A stretch of 45,264 bases of DNA from Methanobacterium sp. (GCA_015661405.1 JACWMK010000019.1:1-45264); one strand, 5' to 3'; counted from the first letter of the stretch, positions 16,766-25,779 are shown. The notes: generated from the letters alone by a model not told the origin. Translations and numbers: made by a program.

Positions 16766-17518
16766 GTGATAATAGCAGTAAGTGGTAAGGGCGGAACAGG
16801 TAAAACTCTCGTATCATCTCTCTTAATAAAGATTCTCTCCGAAACAGGTAAAGATGTACTGGCAATAGATGCTGATCCAGACTCCAATCTTCCGGAAGCA
16901 TTAGGATTAGAGATAGAGAAAACTGTGGGAGACATCAGAGAAGAACTTAAACAAGATACTGCGGCAGGTGAAATACCAGTAGGGATGAATAAATGGGATA
17001 TTTTGGACTACAAGATTATGGAATCCGTGGTAGAATCACCTGAGTTTGATTTATTAGTCATGGGAAGACCAGAAGGAAGTGGATGTTACTGTGCTGTGAA
17101 TAATATGCTTCGAAAGATAATAGAAACATTATCTTCTAATTATGATTTCATAGTCATAGACACCGAAGCAGGATTAGAACATCTTAGTAGGAGAACTACT
17201 CAGAACGTGAATGTCATGCTGGTAGTCTCAGATATATCAAAAAGAGGGCTTTTAACAGCCCAAAGAATTGGAAAACTTTCCAGTGAATTAGATATAAACT
17301 TTCAGAAAATTTTCTTGGTATTAAACAGAGTTAAACAAGAAAATGAAGATTTAATTAGAAATAAAGCAGTTGAAACAGGACTAAATGTCATTGGAGTAAT
17401 CTATGACGATGCTGAAGTAACTGAATATGATATAGAGGGTAAATCACTTATTACTCTTCCTGTTGATTCCAATCCTGTCAAAACTATATCAAAGATAGTA
17501 TCTCAAATATTAAATTAA
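16766..17518 (+). CDS. cooC: CODH maturation ATPase, CooC/AcsF type
   Basis: A 250-residue MinD/SIMIBI-class ATPase thought to help insert nickel into CODH or ACS. The deviant Walker A SGKGGTGKT is at residues 6-14, switch I DADPDSNLPEALGL near 40, the CYC pair of CooC dimers near residue 110 (GSGCYCAVNN) and Walker B-like FIVIDTEAGLEHLSRR near 135. The start is GTG with GGAG upstream. Its place inside the cdh operon supports the role. ParA-type partition is ruled out by the CooC-specific CxC and the context. Confidence 0.92.
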   Translation: MIIAVSGKGGTGKTLVSSLLIKILSETGKDVLAIDADPDSNLPEALGLEIEKTVGDIREELKQDTAAGEIPVGMNKWDILDYKIMESVVESPEFDLLVMGRPEGSGCYCAVNNMLRKIIETLSSNYDFIVIDTEAGLEHLSRRTTQNVNVMLVVSDISKRGLLTAQRIGKLSSELDINFQKIFLVLNRVKQENEDLIRNKAVETGLNVIGVIYDDAEVTEYDIEGKSLITLPVDSNPVKTISKIVSQILN

Positions 17519-17560
17519 GTTATAATAAATAATTTGAAATTTTTAAGGATGTGGCTATAA

Positions 17561-18712
17561 ATGGATAAAATGACACAGCTTCTTAAACTACTTGAAAAAA
17601 CGGACACCATAGAACTACATGAATTTAAATTGGATATTGACGAATTAGAACTTCAACTGATGCCCTTAGTGCAAAGGGCAGTTCAAAAACAGGCAGAAGT
17701 AATAACTAAAAAATTAATTCCTTCACAACCCTTTGAGCTACCAGTCCATGATTATCCTGGTGAAGTGGCAGAGGTCCAATTGGGGGCTGGTACTAGAAAA
17801 CCTATATTATTAGGGGGTCAAAAAGCATTATATCGGTTTGAAGAACCACAGCCAAATCCTCCAGTAGTAACATTTGATGTTTTTGATATACCTATGCCAG
17901 GATTGCCACGACCTATCAGGGAACACTTCTCTGATGTGATGGATCATCCTGGTGACTGGGCTAAAAAGGCTGTTAAAGATTTTGGGGCCAATATGGTAAC
18001 TATACATCTTATTGGAACCGGTCCAAAAGTCATGGATAAAACACCTCGGCAGGCGGCTGCTGATATTGAAGAAGTGCTCCAGGCCGTGGATGTACCTCTA
18101 GTGATTGGAGGATCAGGGGACCCAAAAAAGGATCCTAAAGTTCTTGAAGCTGCAGCAGCAGCTGCAGAGGGAGAAAGATGTCTTCTAGCATCTGCGAACC
18201 TAGATCTCGACTATAGGAAAGTAGCTAAAGCTGCTATGGATTATAATCATGCAGTACTATCATGGGCCATTACAGATATTAATATGCAAAAAACTCTTAA
18301 CAAGTACCTTATGAAGGAAGGATTAACTAAGGAAGATATTGTTATGGATCCCACTACATGTGCACTGGGTTATGGAATTGAATTTTCTATCGATGTTATA
18401 ACTAGGACTAGATTGGCGGCATTAAAGGGTGATAAAGATTTACAGATGCCGATGTCATCTGGTACAACTAATGCCTGGGGTTCACGTGAGGCTTGGATGA
18501 AAAAAGATGAATGGGGACCCACAGATTACCGGGGGCCTATTTGGGAGATATTTACTGGATTAACCATGATGCTATGTGGAGTAGATATATTTATGATGCT
18601 TCATCCATCATCTGTGCAGCTTTTAAGTGAGATAGGATCCACATTCACTAAAGAGTATCTTGAAACCGATGTACCAAACATTTCAAACTGGATAACGGAA
18701 CTTGGAGTATAA
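17561..18712 (+). CDS. cdhD: Acetyl-CoA decarbonylase/synthase delta subunit
   Basis: A 383-residue small subunit of the corrinoid protein that moves the methyl group between H4MPT and the A cluster. The TIM-barrel core is recognisable by GGQKALYRFEEPQPNPPVVTFDVFD, ANMVTIHLIGTGP, PLVIGGSGDPKKDP, VMDPTTCALGYGIEFSID and a C-terminal GVDIFMMLHPSSVQLL. AAGGATG precedes the ATG. The cdhE start codon lies 16 bp after its stop, and the ribosome site of cdhE sits just past the cdhD stop. Confidence 0.95.
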   Translation: MDKMTQLLKLLEKTDTIELHEFKLDIDELELQLMPLVQRAVQKQAEVITKKLIPSQPFELPVHDYPGEVAEVQLGAGTRKPILLGGQKALYRFEEPQPNPPVVTFDVFDIPMPGLPRPIREHFSDVMDHPGDWAKKAVKDFGANMVTIHLIGTGPKVMDKTPRQAAADIEEVLQAVDVPLVIGGSGDPKKDPKVLEAAAAAAEGERCLLASANLDLDYRKVAKAAMDYNHAVLSWAITDINMQKTLNKYLMKEGLTKEDIVMDPTTCALGYGIEFSIDVITRTRLAALKGDKDLQMPMSSGTTNAWGSREAWMKKDEWGPTDYRGPIWEIFTGLTMMLCGVDIFMMLHPSSVQLLSEIGSTFTKEYLETDVPNISNWITELGV

Positions 18713-18728
18713 AAGGAGGTTAAAAAAA

Positions 18729-20108
18729 TTGCAAGTCACAGCAATGGATATTTACAGACTACTTCCACAAACCAACTGTGAAATATGTGGCGAAGCATCT
18801 TGTATGGCATTCGCTACTAAACTCTCAGAAAAGGAGACGCAAATTGAATTATGCACTGAATTAGAATCAGATCAATTAGAAAAACTTGAAAGTCTACTTG
18901 CACCCGCAGTTAGGGAGATAACTTTTGGTACAGGAGATAAAACTGCAACTCTTGGTGGTGATGAGGTACTCTATAGATACGAGTTAACATATTACAATCA
19001 AACACCATTAGTTATAGATGTAAGCGATAACATGGATGATAAGGCTTTTCAAGATAGAGTTAAAACGATAGAAGAAGTAGAATTTGAGAGAACTGGTGAA
19101 AAACTAAGATTAGATGCGATAGCGCTTAGAAACGCATCAGGAAGCAAAGAAAAATTTGCTGAAACCGCTGGAAAACTTAAGAAATCAAAGTTACCCTTGG
19201 TGCTTTGTTCAATGGATCCGGAAGCAATGAAAGCTGCATTGGAAGTGGTGGGTGATGAAAAACCTCTCTTATACGCTGCTACAGAAAATAATTTGGAAGA
19301 TATGGCAAATCTAGCTATTCAATACGAATGTCCCATCACTCTCTTTGTGAACAATGATCTGGAAAAGATGAAGGAACTTTCCAGAACCTTACGTGCAAAA
19401 GGCATCAAGGATATAGTGTTGGATCCCAGCACTTACGTCGGTAATGGTATAGGAGATACTATTGATAACTTTGTTATGATTAGAAGATTAGCAGTAGAGG
19501 AGAATGATGAAGATTTCCGATTCCCAATTATTGGCGTGCCAGCAGTTACCTGGCTTTACGAGAAGGATGATGTGCAAGGCGGAATAAAAGAAGCAACTAT
19601 AGCTGCTACTCTTATGAATAAATACGCTGACATTCTAATAGTACATGGAACTAACATATGGGAATTGATACCTATGTTAACTTTGCGACAAAGTCTCTAC
19701 ACAGATCCACGTAAGCCTCAAGCTGTTGATCCGGGGCTCTACGAATTTGGAGAAGTTGATGAAAACTCACCAGTTCTACTCACAACCAACTTTGCATTAA
19801 CTTATTATACAGTAGAGGGTGATCTTAAATCTGGCAAAGCCAACTGCTACCTTCTAGTATTAGATACTGAAGGAAGAGCTGTAGATGTATCAATAGCAGG
19901 CAATCAATTCAACGGTAAATCTGTTACAGACATTATAAAACACTCAAAAATAGAGGATAAAGTAAAAACTAGAACTCTCATTGTACCCGGACTCGCAGCA
20001 TCCATAAGTGGTGAAATAGAGGATGAAAGTGGATGGGAAGTTCTAGTAGGTCCTAGGGATTCATCCGCAGTAGCTGATTTTTTATTGAAGTTGAAAAATA
20101 AGGGGTGA
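18729..20108 (+). CDS. cdhE: Acetyl-CoA decarbonylase/synthase gamma subunit
   Basis: A 459-residue large subunit of the corrinoid/Fe-S protein. The N-terminal [4Fe-4S] domain is MQVTAMDIYRLLPQTNCEIC with Cys at about 17, 20, 25 and 42. A TIM barrel follows with GGDEVLYRYELTYYNQTP, and a C-terminal corrinoid-binding domain contains VLLTTNFALTYYTVEGDL and the final VVGPR-like VLVGPRDSS. TTG 18729 is chosen since AGGAGGT lies 8 nt upstream; an earlier TTG at 18702 would overlap cdhD and the ribosome site. The ferredoxin gene follows after 8 bp. Confidence 0.95.
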   Translation: MQVTAMDIYRLLPQTNCEICGEASCMAFATKLSEKETQIELCTELESDQLEKLESLLAPAVREITFGTGDKTATLGGDEVLYRYELTYYNQTPLVIDVSDNMDDKAFQDRVKTIEEVEFERTGEKLRLDAIALRNASGSKEKFAETAGKLKKSKLPLVLCSMDPEAMKAALEVVGDEKPLLYAATENNLEDMANLAIQYECPITLFVNNDLEKMKELSRTLRAKGIKDIVLDPSTYVGNGIGDTIDNFVMIRRLAVEENDEDFRFPIIGVPAVTWLYEKDDVQGGIKEATIAATLMNKYADILIVHGTNIWELIPMLTLRQSLYTDPRKPQAVDPGLYEFGEVDENSPVLLTTNFALTYYTVEGDLKSGKANCYLLVLDTEGRAVDVSIAGNQFNGKSVTDIIKHSKIEDKVKTRTLIVPGLAASISGEIEDESGWEVLVGPRDSSAVADFLLKLKNKG

Positions 20109-20116
20109 TAATAAAC

Positions 20117-20578
20117 ATGAAAACGTTAATGGTTATAGATCCTAGAATGTGCACTGAATGTCAGGAATGTATCAACGCCTGTAAAAAGGAACATGGCATT
20201 TCTAGAGCTAAAAAAACCAGTACAATCCCTATTTTCTGCCTTCATTGTCATCCTGAAAAAGCTCCCTGCGCCCGTATATGTCCTACGGGTGCTATAAAAG
20301 AAGAAGATGGCACGTTGGTTGTGGATGAAAATGCATGTATACTTTGCAGATTATGCATGATAGCATGTCCGGTGGGAATGTTATTAATAGATAATGAAAA
20401 AAAATCTATGCAAAAGTGTACCTTATGCATGGATTCGGATCGCATAATACCTGCTTGTGTAGAAGCTTGTAAAGATAATGTACTTAAAATATTCTCAATT
20501 GAAGAGCTTAATGATCTTAAAAAGGATATTACATTTGCATATGTACTTGAAGAAGCTATGAAACTTTATCAAGATTAA
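20117..20578 (+). CDS. 4Fe-4S dicluster ferredoxin of the ACDS operon
   Basis: A 153-residue HycB/CooF-like ferredoxin. Cys motifs are CTECQECINAC, CLHCHPEKAPCARICPTGA, CILCRLCMIACPVG and CTLCMDSDRIIPACVEAC, which is enough for four [4Fe-4S] clusters. It should carry electrons to or from CODH. ATG 20117 is chosen because GGGGTGAT (from about 20102) precedes it; a GTG at 20105 lies inside that site. It is the last gene of the operon and a T8 run follows. It resembles the PorE/PorF proteins further on in this window. Confidence 0.9.
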   Translation: MKTLMVIDPRMCTECQECINACKKEHGISRAKKTSTIPIFCLHCHPEKAPCARICPTGAIKEEDGTLVVDENACILCRLCMIACPVGMLLIDNEKKSMQKCTLCMDSDRIIPACVEACKDNVLKIFSIEELNDLKKDITFAYVLEEAMKLYQD

Positions 20579-20579
20579 A

Positions 20580-20587
20580 TTTTTTTT
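20580..20587 (+). terminator. Poly-T terminator after the cdh operon
   Basis: T8 immediately follows the ferredoxin stop codon in a 12-bp gap between converging genes. It fits an archaeal U-tract terminator for the cdh transcript. Confidence 0.5.
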
Positions 20588-20590
20588 GAA

Positions 20591-21163
20591 TTAAATTATT
20601 CTATAGCCTTTTAGTCTGACTCCTTCATTTTCCAATATTTCTTTTTTCATTTCACTTCCACCACGATATTCTCCAATTTTCATATTGGATTTTACAACTC
20701 TATGACAAGGAATAACTATTGGAAATGGATTTTTTCCTAGAGCGGTTCCAACAGCTCTATAAGCATGGGATCCAAGTTTCTCTGCAATGTATTTATATGT
20801 TCTAACCTCACCAAAAGGAATTTTCGAAGTTTGAATGAGAACATCTCTCGCGAATGGAGTTTTAACTACTGATTTTATATTTTTTGATTTTGGAACTTCT
20901 AAATCAAGAATTTCTAAATCAAAAGTAAAATTTTCACCTTTATAAATTCTTGATATGTTTTTTGCTGTCTCTATATAATCATTAGATATTTCATATTCCT
21001 GACACCGACTTGAAATTTCGGCCACAGATTCATTCAGTTTATCTTGTGGAATAGATATTCCAATTATTTTATTAGTTGAACTAGAAATTCCAACCGAGAA
21101 ATATAGTTTATCTGTTTTGTAGGTGGATATTATAATTTTATCAGGGATGCTTATTGATTTCAA
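20591..21163 (-). CDS. ogt: Methylated-DNA--protein-cysteine methyltransferase
   Basis: A 190-residue O6-alkylguanine-DNA alkyltransferase. The acceptor motif IPCHRVV lies near residue 150, preceded by the helix-turn-helix IPFGEVRTYKYIAEKLGSHAYRAVGTALGKNPFPI that flips and recognises the base. The N-terminal ~95 residues are the divergent domain. A single suicide cysteine takes the alkyl group from DNA. The start is TTG with GGAGTGAT 7 nt upstream. It converges with the cdh operon and lies downstream of the HEAT-repeat gene on the same strand. Confidence 0.93.
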   Translation of the reverse strand: MKSISIPDKIIISTYKTDKLYFSVGISSSTNKIIGISIPQDKLNESVAEISSRCQEYEISNDYIETAKNISRIYKGENFTFDLEILDLEVPKSKNIKSVVKTPFARDVLIQTSKIPFGEVRTYKYIAEKLGSHAYRAVGTALGKNPFPIVIPCHRVVKSNMKIGEYRGGSEMKKEILENEGVRLKGYRII

Positions 21164-21235
21164 TCTTAAATCACTCCTATGATTTATTTAACTATGGTGA
21201 GAAGAATTATTTACATGATAATCTATTATAATTAA

Positions 21236-22597
21236 TTAATTAAGTATATAGAAGCTATTAATTATTAGATTAATATCTTCTTGGACATCTTCAAATAATT
21301 CAGGTTCAATCGAAAACTGAAGATAATAAATTCGTTCATACAATTTGAAACCTGCGATAATCAATATATTGTATAAATCAAGGTTTTCACAGGTTATTAA
21401 ACAACCTTCCATTTCACCGGTTTTCAATGTTTTTTCCGATATAACGCGTATATTCTGGAGTATAAAAGCTTCTTTCAATATATCTATAAATTCATCTAGT
21501 GAGTTTTCATCAATCCCTATTCCTCTATTTATAGTAAAGGTTACATTCTCTCCGTAAATCCCTTTTACTATCTTCTTTTCATTAATTATTGTTTTTATAT
21601 CCCAATTTATAGGGTAATCAAATAGAATCTCTCCATCATCAAAATGGATTATCTCATGAGATTGTGATAATCTAATTCTTTCCAGTGCGTCCTCAGCTTT
21701 CTGTCGGACAAATAAAATATTATCATCCAAGGCGATTGTGATAATATCAACCGCCCTTATATCACCTATTTTACCCAAAGCCTCTAAAGCTCTCCCGCGA
21801 ATAAATCTATTCCTATCTTTTTTCTTTTTATTCGAGAGAGCATCTATTAATGTTCTTACGGCTCTTATATCACCTATATTTCCTAGAGCTTCTGCAGCTT
21901 TACTTCTTATATACCAATCATCATCCTCTTTAAATAACTCCATGAGAGGTTTGAATGCCATATCACCCATATTTCCCAGTGCATCTATAGCGCTACGGCT
22001 TACATCATCATCATTATCATTTAACATATTTAAAAGCGGTTTTACACCTCTTTCATCACCTATTTTCCCAATGCTAGCTGCTGCATACTTTCTCAATCGC
22101 CACTCATCACTATTAAGGGTTATAATTAAAGGTTCAACAGCTTTTAAACTGCCTATATTACCTAAAGCCTTTGTTGCATTTTCTCTAACCGTCCAACAAT
22201 CATCATTCAACGCTTCGATAAGTGAATCAACTGCATCTTCATCACCTATTTTCCCCAAAGCCCAGGCGGATTTCCATCGAACATCATCATCAATATCTTC
22301 CTTCATAGCATTTATAAGAGGATTTACAGCGCGTTTATCACCAATTATACCCAAAGCTTCTGCTGAATACTCTCTCACAGCGTTTAAATGTATGTGTTGA
22401 ACTTGCCACTCTTCATATTTCAAAGACATTATTAGAGGTTCAACCACCCTTTCATCACCTACTTTTTTAAGAGATCTCGCGGCTTCTTTACGTATAAGAT
22501 ATTCATCATGGTTAAGTGCTTTAATCAAACCATCAATATCATTTTTTTCTTCCATATATCGTATGTCTGGATTAGACATCTCATCAGACAAATCCAT
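21236..22597 (-). CDS. HEAT-repeat protein with C-terminal PsbP/DUF1795-like domain
   Basis: A 453-residue protein. Residues ~15-310 form about nine PBS-lyase-type HEAT repeats, each built on an A-x-x-A-LG-x-IGD-x-x-AV-x-PLI pattern of ~31 residues; such solenoids bind proteins. Residues ~315-453 (from EIIHFDDGEILFDYPINWD) look like the PsbP/DUF1795 fold, with a YP-x-x-W opening and a terminal SF-x-IL. ATG 22597 is preferred to GTG 22618 because GGTGA lies 4 nt before it. There is no signal peptide or membrane segment. Function is unknown; scaffold or enzyme-maturation roles are possible. Confidence 0.72.
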   Translation of the reverse strand: MDLSDEMSNPDIRYMEEKNDIDGLIKALNHDEYLIRKEAARSLKKVGDERVVEPLIMSLKYEEWQVQHIHLNAVREYSAEALGIIGDKRAVNPLINAMKEDIDDDVRWKSAWALGKIGDEDAVDSLIEALNDDCWTVRENATKALGNIGSLKAVEPLIITLNSDEWRLRKYAAASIGKIGDERGVKPLLNMLNDNDDDVSRSAIDALGNMGDMAFKPLMELFKEDDDWYIRSKAAEALGNIGDIRAVRTLIDALSNKKKKDRNRFIRGRALEALGKIGDIRAVDIITIALDDNILFVRQKAEDALERIRLSQSHEIIHFDDGEILFDYPINWDIKTIINEKKIVKGIYGENVTFTINRGIGIDENSLDEFIDILKEAFILQNIRVISEKTLKTGEMEGCLITCENLDLYNILIIAGFKLYERIYYLQFSIEPELFEDVQEDINLIINSFYILN

Positions 22598-22744
22598 GCC
22601 CTCACCAACAAATTCCACAATTAATGAAAAATAATAGTTTCAGCAGAATATAATTTTTTTTAATCAAATTTAATATATAATTATTAATAATAAACTTAAA
22701 TATTATTTTAAATGAAATATAAGGATATAAAAATTAAAAAATTT

Positions 22745-23926
22745 TCATAGAAGCCCTTTTAAAAGTTTTAAAAGGTTAGGATGTTTACTTAAGAATTTGA
22801 GAGTAGATAATTTTGATATTTTTTCCAAATTATTATTACCAAAAAATTCTGCTAGAGCGTTCATATCACTATCACTTAATTTATCAAATGATTTTCTCAA
22901 CTTAAATGAAATTTTTAAATCATCTTCAAATTCATCTCTCCATAGTTCATCATACCTCCTCAGAAACATTGAAGAAACATTCTCAACTTTTACTGCTTCT
23001 GCTGCAACCTCACCAGCTGTTCTGGCACATGAGGCAGTTATATGGATCCCTCCACCAGTAATAGGATCAACTTGTCCAGCAGCATCACCCACAACTAGAA
23101 ATCCGTCATTATAAGTTTTATCCATAGGTCCGGAAAGTGGAACTCCCCCTATATTAAGTTCAACAGGGGTAGCGTTAAATTTTGAAACGAATTTTTTTAG
23201 ATAATAATAAGCAGTTTCAGTTGAGTTTCTCACCCCTACACCAACATTAGCGATGCCATCTCCTTTGGGAAATATCCATGAATACCCTCCAGGCGCGACT
23301 GATCTGCCGAAATAAAATTCTAATAAGTTAGGATCAATATCTAAACCTACTAATTCATATTGAGCACAAGAACATATATCATCTGGATTTTTAAGGCTGT
23401 TTAAACCTGATTTATATGCTAAATTAGATTCTATGCCATCTGCAGCAATAACTACATCAGCTTTTATCTCAATGGTTTCACCTAAATGTTTGACCACGAC
23501 TCCACAGACTTTACCTTCTTTTCTTATCAAATCTTTTACAGTGGTTTTAACCATTAAATCCGTCCCGGCTTTGGCGGATTCAATAGCCAGATATTTATCA
23601 AAAACCCTTCTATCTAAAACATAACCCTCAGAAATTGTTTTATTATTTAAAATATTACCATCTGTCATTCCTTCTTTTACTCTGAAAGAACTCCCATCTG
23701 GGGCATGAACTTGAGCTCCCATTATCTCAGTGCATATATATTTTTTAGAAGGCTTCATCTCCAGGGTTTCAAAAGTTGAAAAAGTGGTTCCTTCAGCACA
23801 TTGTACAGGGCTTCCTATTTCCTGTCGTTTTTCAATCATTAAAACATCGACATCATTTTTTGATGCAAATAGGGATGAGATTGATCCTCCAATGCGTCCC
23901 CCTACAACAACCACGTCATACTTCAT
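22745..23926 (-). CDS. Geranylgeranyl reductase family FAD protein (archaeol lipid saturation)
   Basis: A 393-residue flavoprotein that reduces double bonds of digeranylgeranyl-glycerophospholipids. The FAD fingerprint is VVVGGRIGGSISS at the N-terminus. IGSPVQCAEGT near residue 40 carries the conserved Cys, GGYSWIFPKGDGIANVGVGV lies near 210 and FLVVGDAAGQVDPITGGGI near 270. It acts at the membrane face. The ferredoxin gene upstream overlaps it by 11 bp, which suggests that protein donates the electrons. Members of this family also reduce other prenyl compounds, so substrate is inferred. Confidence 0.88.
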   Translation of the reverse strand: MKYDVVVVGGRIGGSISSLFASKNDVDVLMIEKRQEIGSPVQCAEGTTFSTFETLEMKPSKKYICTEIMGAQVHAPDGSSFRVKEGMTDGNILNNKTISEGYVLDRRVFDKYLAIESAKAGTDLMVKTTVKDLIRKEGKVCGVVVKHLGETIEIKADVVIAADGIESNLAYKSGLNSLKNPDDICSCAQYELVGLDIDPNLLEFYFGRSVAPGGYSWIFPKGDGIANVGVGVRNSTETAYYYLKKFVSKFNATPVELNIGGVPLSGPMDKTYNDGFLVVGDAAGQVDPITGGGIHITASCARTAGEVAAEAVKVENVSSMFLRRYDELWRDEFEDDLKISFKLRKSFDKLSDSDMNALAEFFGNNNLEKISKLSTLKFLSKHPNLLKLLKGLL

Positions 23927-24095
23927 TAGAATCCTCCATGATTATCGCTCCAAGAGGGCAAACTATCTCACATCTTCCACAATTGTCACAACCTTCTCTA
24001 ATAATGATCTCGTTTTCATTGAGTTCCAATAGTTTATTAGAACATACAGCAACGCATGCACCGCAGCATCCACAGTTCTCAATTAGATATTTCAT
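23916..24095 (-). CDS. 2[4Fe-4S] ferredoxin, partner of geranylgeranyl reductase
   Basis: A 59-residue ferredoxin with two cluster motifs: Cys at 8, 11, 14 and 18 (in CGCCGACVAVC) and at 36, 39, 42 and 46 (CDNCGRCEIVCPLGA). The ATG at 24095 follows GGATGAT; another ATG 4 nt upstream is out of frame. The stop lies 11 bp inside the reductase gene, so translation is coupled. A ferredoxin beside geranylgeranyl reductase is known in Methanosarcina, where it donates electrons for lipid hydrogenation; the same role is inferred here. Confidence 0.88.
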   Translation of the reverse strand: MKYLIENCGCCGACVAVCSNKLLELNENEIIIREGCDNCGRCEIVCPLGAIIMEDSNEV

Positions 24096-24455
24096 TCATA
24101 TCATCCTTTATTTGAATAGAATTTATTTTTAAATTGGAAAACTATTTGGATTGAATTTTAGAATACAAAATTGTTATATGTATATTGAATTAATATAATT
24201 ATATAACTTAGGTTAACATCTTTAAAAATCATAAAATCTATAATAAAGTAATGATTATTCTTTTAATCGTTATAATCACCTGAATTTTCAACGACTTATT
24301 ATAAATTTTTTTAATATTCAGTTTAAGATTAAATATTTTAAATTTAGTTTACTCTTTATTGTTTAATATGTTCTTTTATCTTAGGATTGTTATAAAAGGA
24401 TAAATGTATTGAACCGTTAAGTTAATATAGGACGTTAACATAATTACGTTGTAAT
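24096..24455. other. Intergenic region between ferredoxin and tRNA-Leu
   Basis: About 360 bp, very AT-rich, with no supported gene. It should hold the leftward promoter of the ferredoxin/reductase pair at its left end and the tRNA-Leu promoter at its right end. A TTAATATAG near 24422-24430 is a possible weak TATA element for the tRNA. Confidence 0.4.
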
Positions 24456-24539
24456 GCAGGGGTGCCCGAGCTGGCCAAAGGGGGTGGACTTAAGATCCTC
24501 TGGCGTAGGCCTACGTGGGTTCGAATCCCATCCCCTGCA
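24456..24539 (+). tRNA. tRNA-Leu (anticodon UAA)
   Basis: A class II tRNA of 84 nt. Acceptor arms GCAGGGG and CCCCTGC pair perfectly with discriminator A. The anticodon loop CTTAAGA carries TAA. A long variable arm (about TGGCGTAGGCCTACG) and the T loop TTCGAAT are present. The anticodon stem has one T-T mismatch at its second pair (GTGGA against TCCTC). CCA is not encoded. It reads UUA and, by wobble, UUG, the favoured Leu codons in this AT-rich genome. Confidence 0.95.
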
Positions 24540-24626
24540 CTAATATCATTATAACTGTTCTAAAATCTTTTAATGTTCTAGAAATATTTATTCATAAATG
24601 GAAAATAATTAAAATAATTTTTTCAT

Positions 24627-24699
24627 GCCTCAGTGGCTCAGCCGGTAGAGCGATGCCTTGGTAAGGCATAGGTCGGGGGTTCGAATCCCCCCTGAGGCT
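24627..24699 (+). tRNA. tRNA-Thr (anticodon GGU)
   Basis: A 73-nt tRNA with acceptor arms GCCTCAG and CTGAGGC, D arm GCTCAGCCGGTAGAGC, anticodon stem ATGCC/GGCAT around loop TTGGTAA (anticodon GGT), T stem GGGGG/CCCCC around TTCGAAT, and discriminator T. CCA is not encoded. It lies 87 nt after tRNA-Leu. A T run at 24699-24707 probably ends the transcript. Confidence 0.96.
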
Positions 24700-24707
24700 T
24701 TTTTTTT
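24699..24707 (+). terminator. T run after tRNA-Thr
   Basis: Nine consecutive T begin at the discriminator base of tRNA-Thr, consistent with a U-tract terminator. Confidence 0.45.
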
Positions 24708-24761
24708 AAATTAAAGATATTTAATATTATATAAGAAGATTTTTTTTTGAGGTACCTGAAA

Positions 24762-25559
24762 ATGGAAAGAAAAATTATTCAATTATCAGACATTCATTTT
24801 GGTGATGTAACATTTTCTACAAGTCTAAAAGATAATGCTTTAAAACAGATTGAAGATGAAAATCCTGATCTGATAATTGTATGTGGAGATTTAACTACTG
24901 ATGGATATTTACATCAATATGAGGATGCTGCAAATTTTATAAATGAACTGAAAGCCGTAACCAATGTGCATGTCATACCGGGGAATCATGATGCACGAAA
25001 TGTTGGATTAATCCATTTTCAAAGGCTTATTGGAGAGAGAAAATTTTCTCAAATAGATAAAAATGGAGGATTTGCTATAGTAGGTTTAGATTCTTCGCAA
25101 TCAGATCTAAATGACGGCCAAATCGGTACAGATCAACTAATCTGGTTGGAATCTGAGCTCGATAAGATACCCAATGATCTTTGTAAAATAGTCACTTTTC
25201 ATCATCATCTGTTACCAATACCTCAAACTGGGCGTGAAAGAAATATTTTACTTGATTCAGGTGATTTACTCAGAGTATTTATTGATTATGGTGTTGATTT
25301 CGTATTAAATGGTCATAAACATGTTCCTAATGTATGGGTTATTGAAAATATGGTAACCCTAAATTCTGGCACAGCCACCACTCGAAAACTACGGGGAGAA
25401 ACCTACCCTTGTTATAATCATCTAATTATTGATAATGGAAATGTATATGTAAACCTTATAAATACGGAAACTGGGTATAAAAAAGAACTAGCACGTTATT
25501 CTGTTAAAATGGAAAGTGATGAATTTAATATTTGTTCATATAAACATAATTTATTATAA
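24762..25559 (+). CDS. Calcineurin-like metallophosphoesterase (CpdA/Icc-like)
   Basis: A 265-residue phosphoesterase with all metal motifs in order: SDIHFG near residue 9, CGDLTTDG near 42, GNHD near 75, FHHHLLP near 145 and NGHKHVPN near 180. It should hydrolyse a phosphodiester or phosphomonoester such as cyclic nucleotides, or DNA ends as in Mre11 relatives; the substrate is not predictable. ATG 24762 is chosen because GAGGT lies 8 nt upstream and overlaps the earlier TTG at 24747. It is monocistronic, downstream of the tRNA pair. Confidence 0.83.
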   Translation: MERKIIQLSDIHFGDVTFSTSLKDNALKQIEDENPDLIIVCGDLTTDGYLHQYEDAANFINELKAVTNVHVIPGNHDARNVGLIHFQRLIGERKFSQIDKNGGFAIVGLDSSQSDLNDGQIGTDQLIWLESELDKIPNDLCKIVTFHHHLLPIPQTGRERNILLDSGDLLRVFIDYGVDFVLNGHKHVPNVWVIENMVTLNSGTATTRKLRGETYPCYNHLIIDNGNVYVNLINTETGYKKELARYSVKMESDEFNICSYKHNLL

Positions 25560-25779
25560 GTAATTGGTAAAGTTTTTTATATAATAAATTAAAAATCTTA
25601 TTTATAGGATTTATTTTATGATTATAGATGCAAATATAAAATAACTAAAAATTTTTTTGAGATTTAAAATGATCTTAATAACACTACTTTCTTATAAGAT
25701 TTTTTTTAAGAATAAAATTGAATAATCTGATCATAGAATGAAATATTTAATTCCTTTTTGGTTTTTTAAGTGATAACGG

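Noticed and set aside
18702..18728. Upstream TTG as the cdhE start
   Set aside because: It overlaps cdhD and the AGGAGGT ribosome site that correctly serves TTG 18729.
21738..22400. A long rightward open frame opposite the HEAT-repeat gene
   Set aside because: It mirrors the regular HEAT codons, has low-complexity Ser/Ile/Phe content and no ribosome site; the leftward frame is the clear gene.
21750..22550. Repeated DNA in the HEAT gene as a CRISPR-like or tandem repeat array
   Set aside because: Repeats are at the protein level with diverged codons and about 93-nt period; no constant DNA repeat or spacers.
24456..24699. tRNA pair as an integration hotspot with mobile DNA
   Set aside because: No repeated tRNA 3' end, integrase or foreign-looking genes occur on either side.
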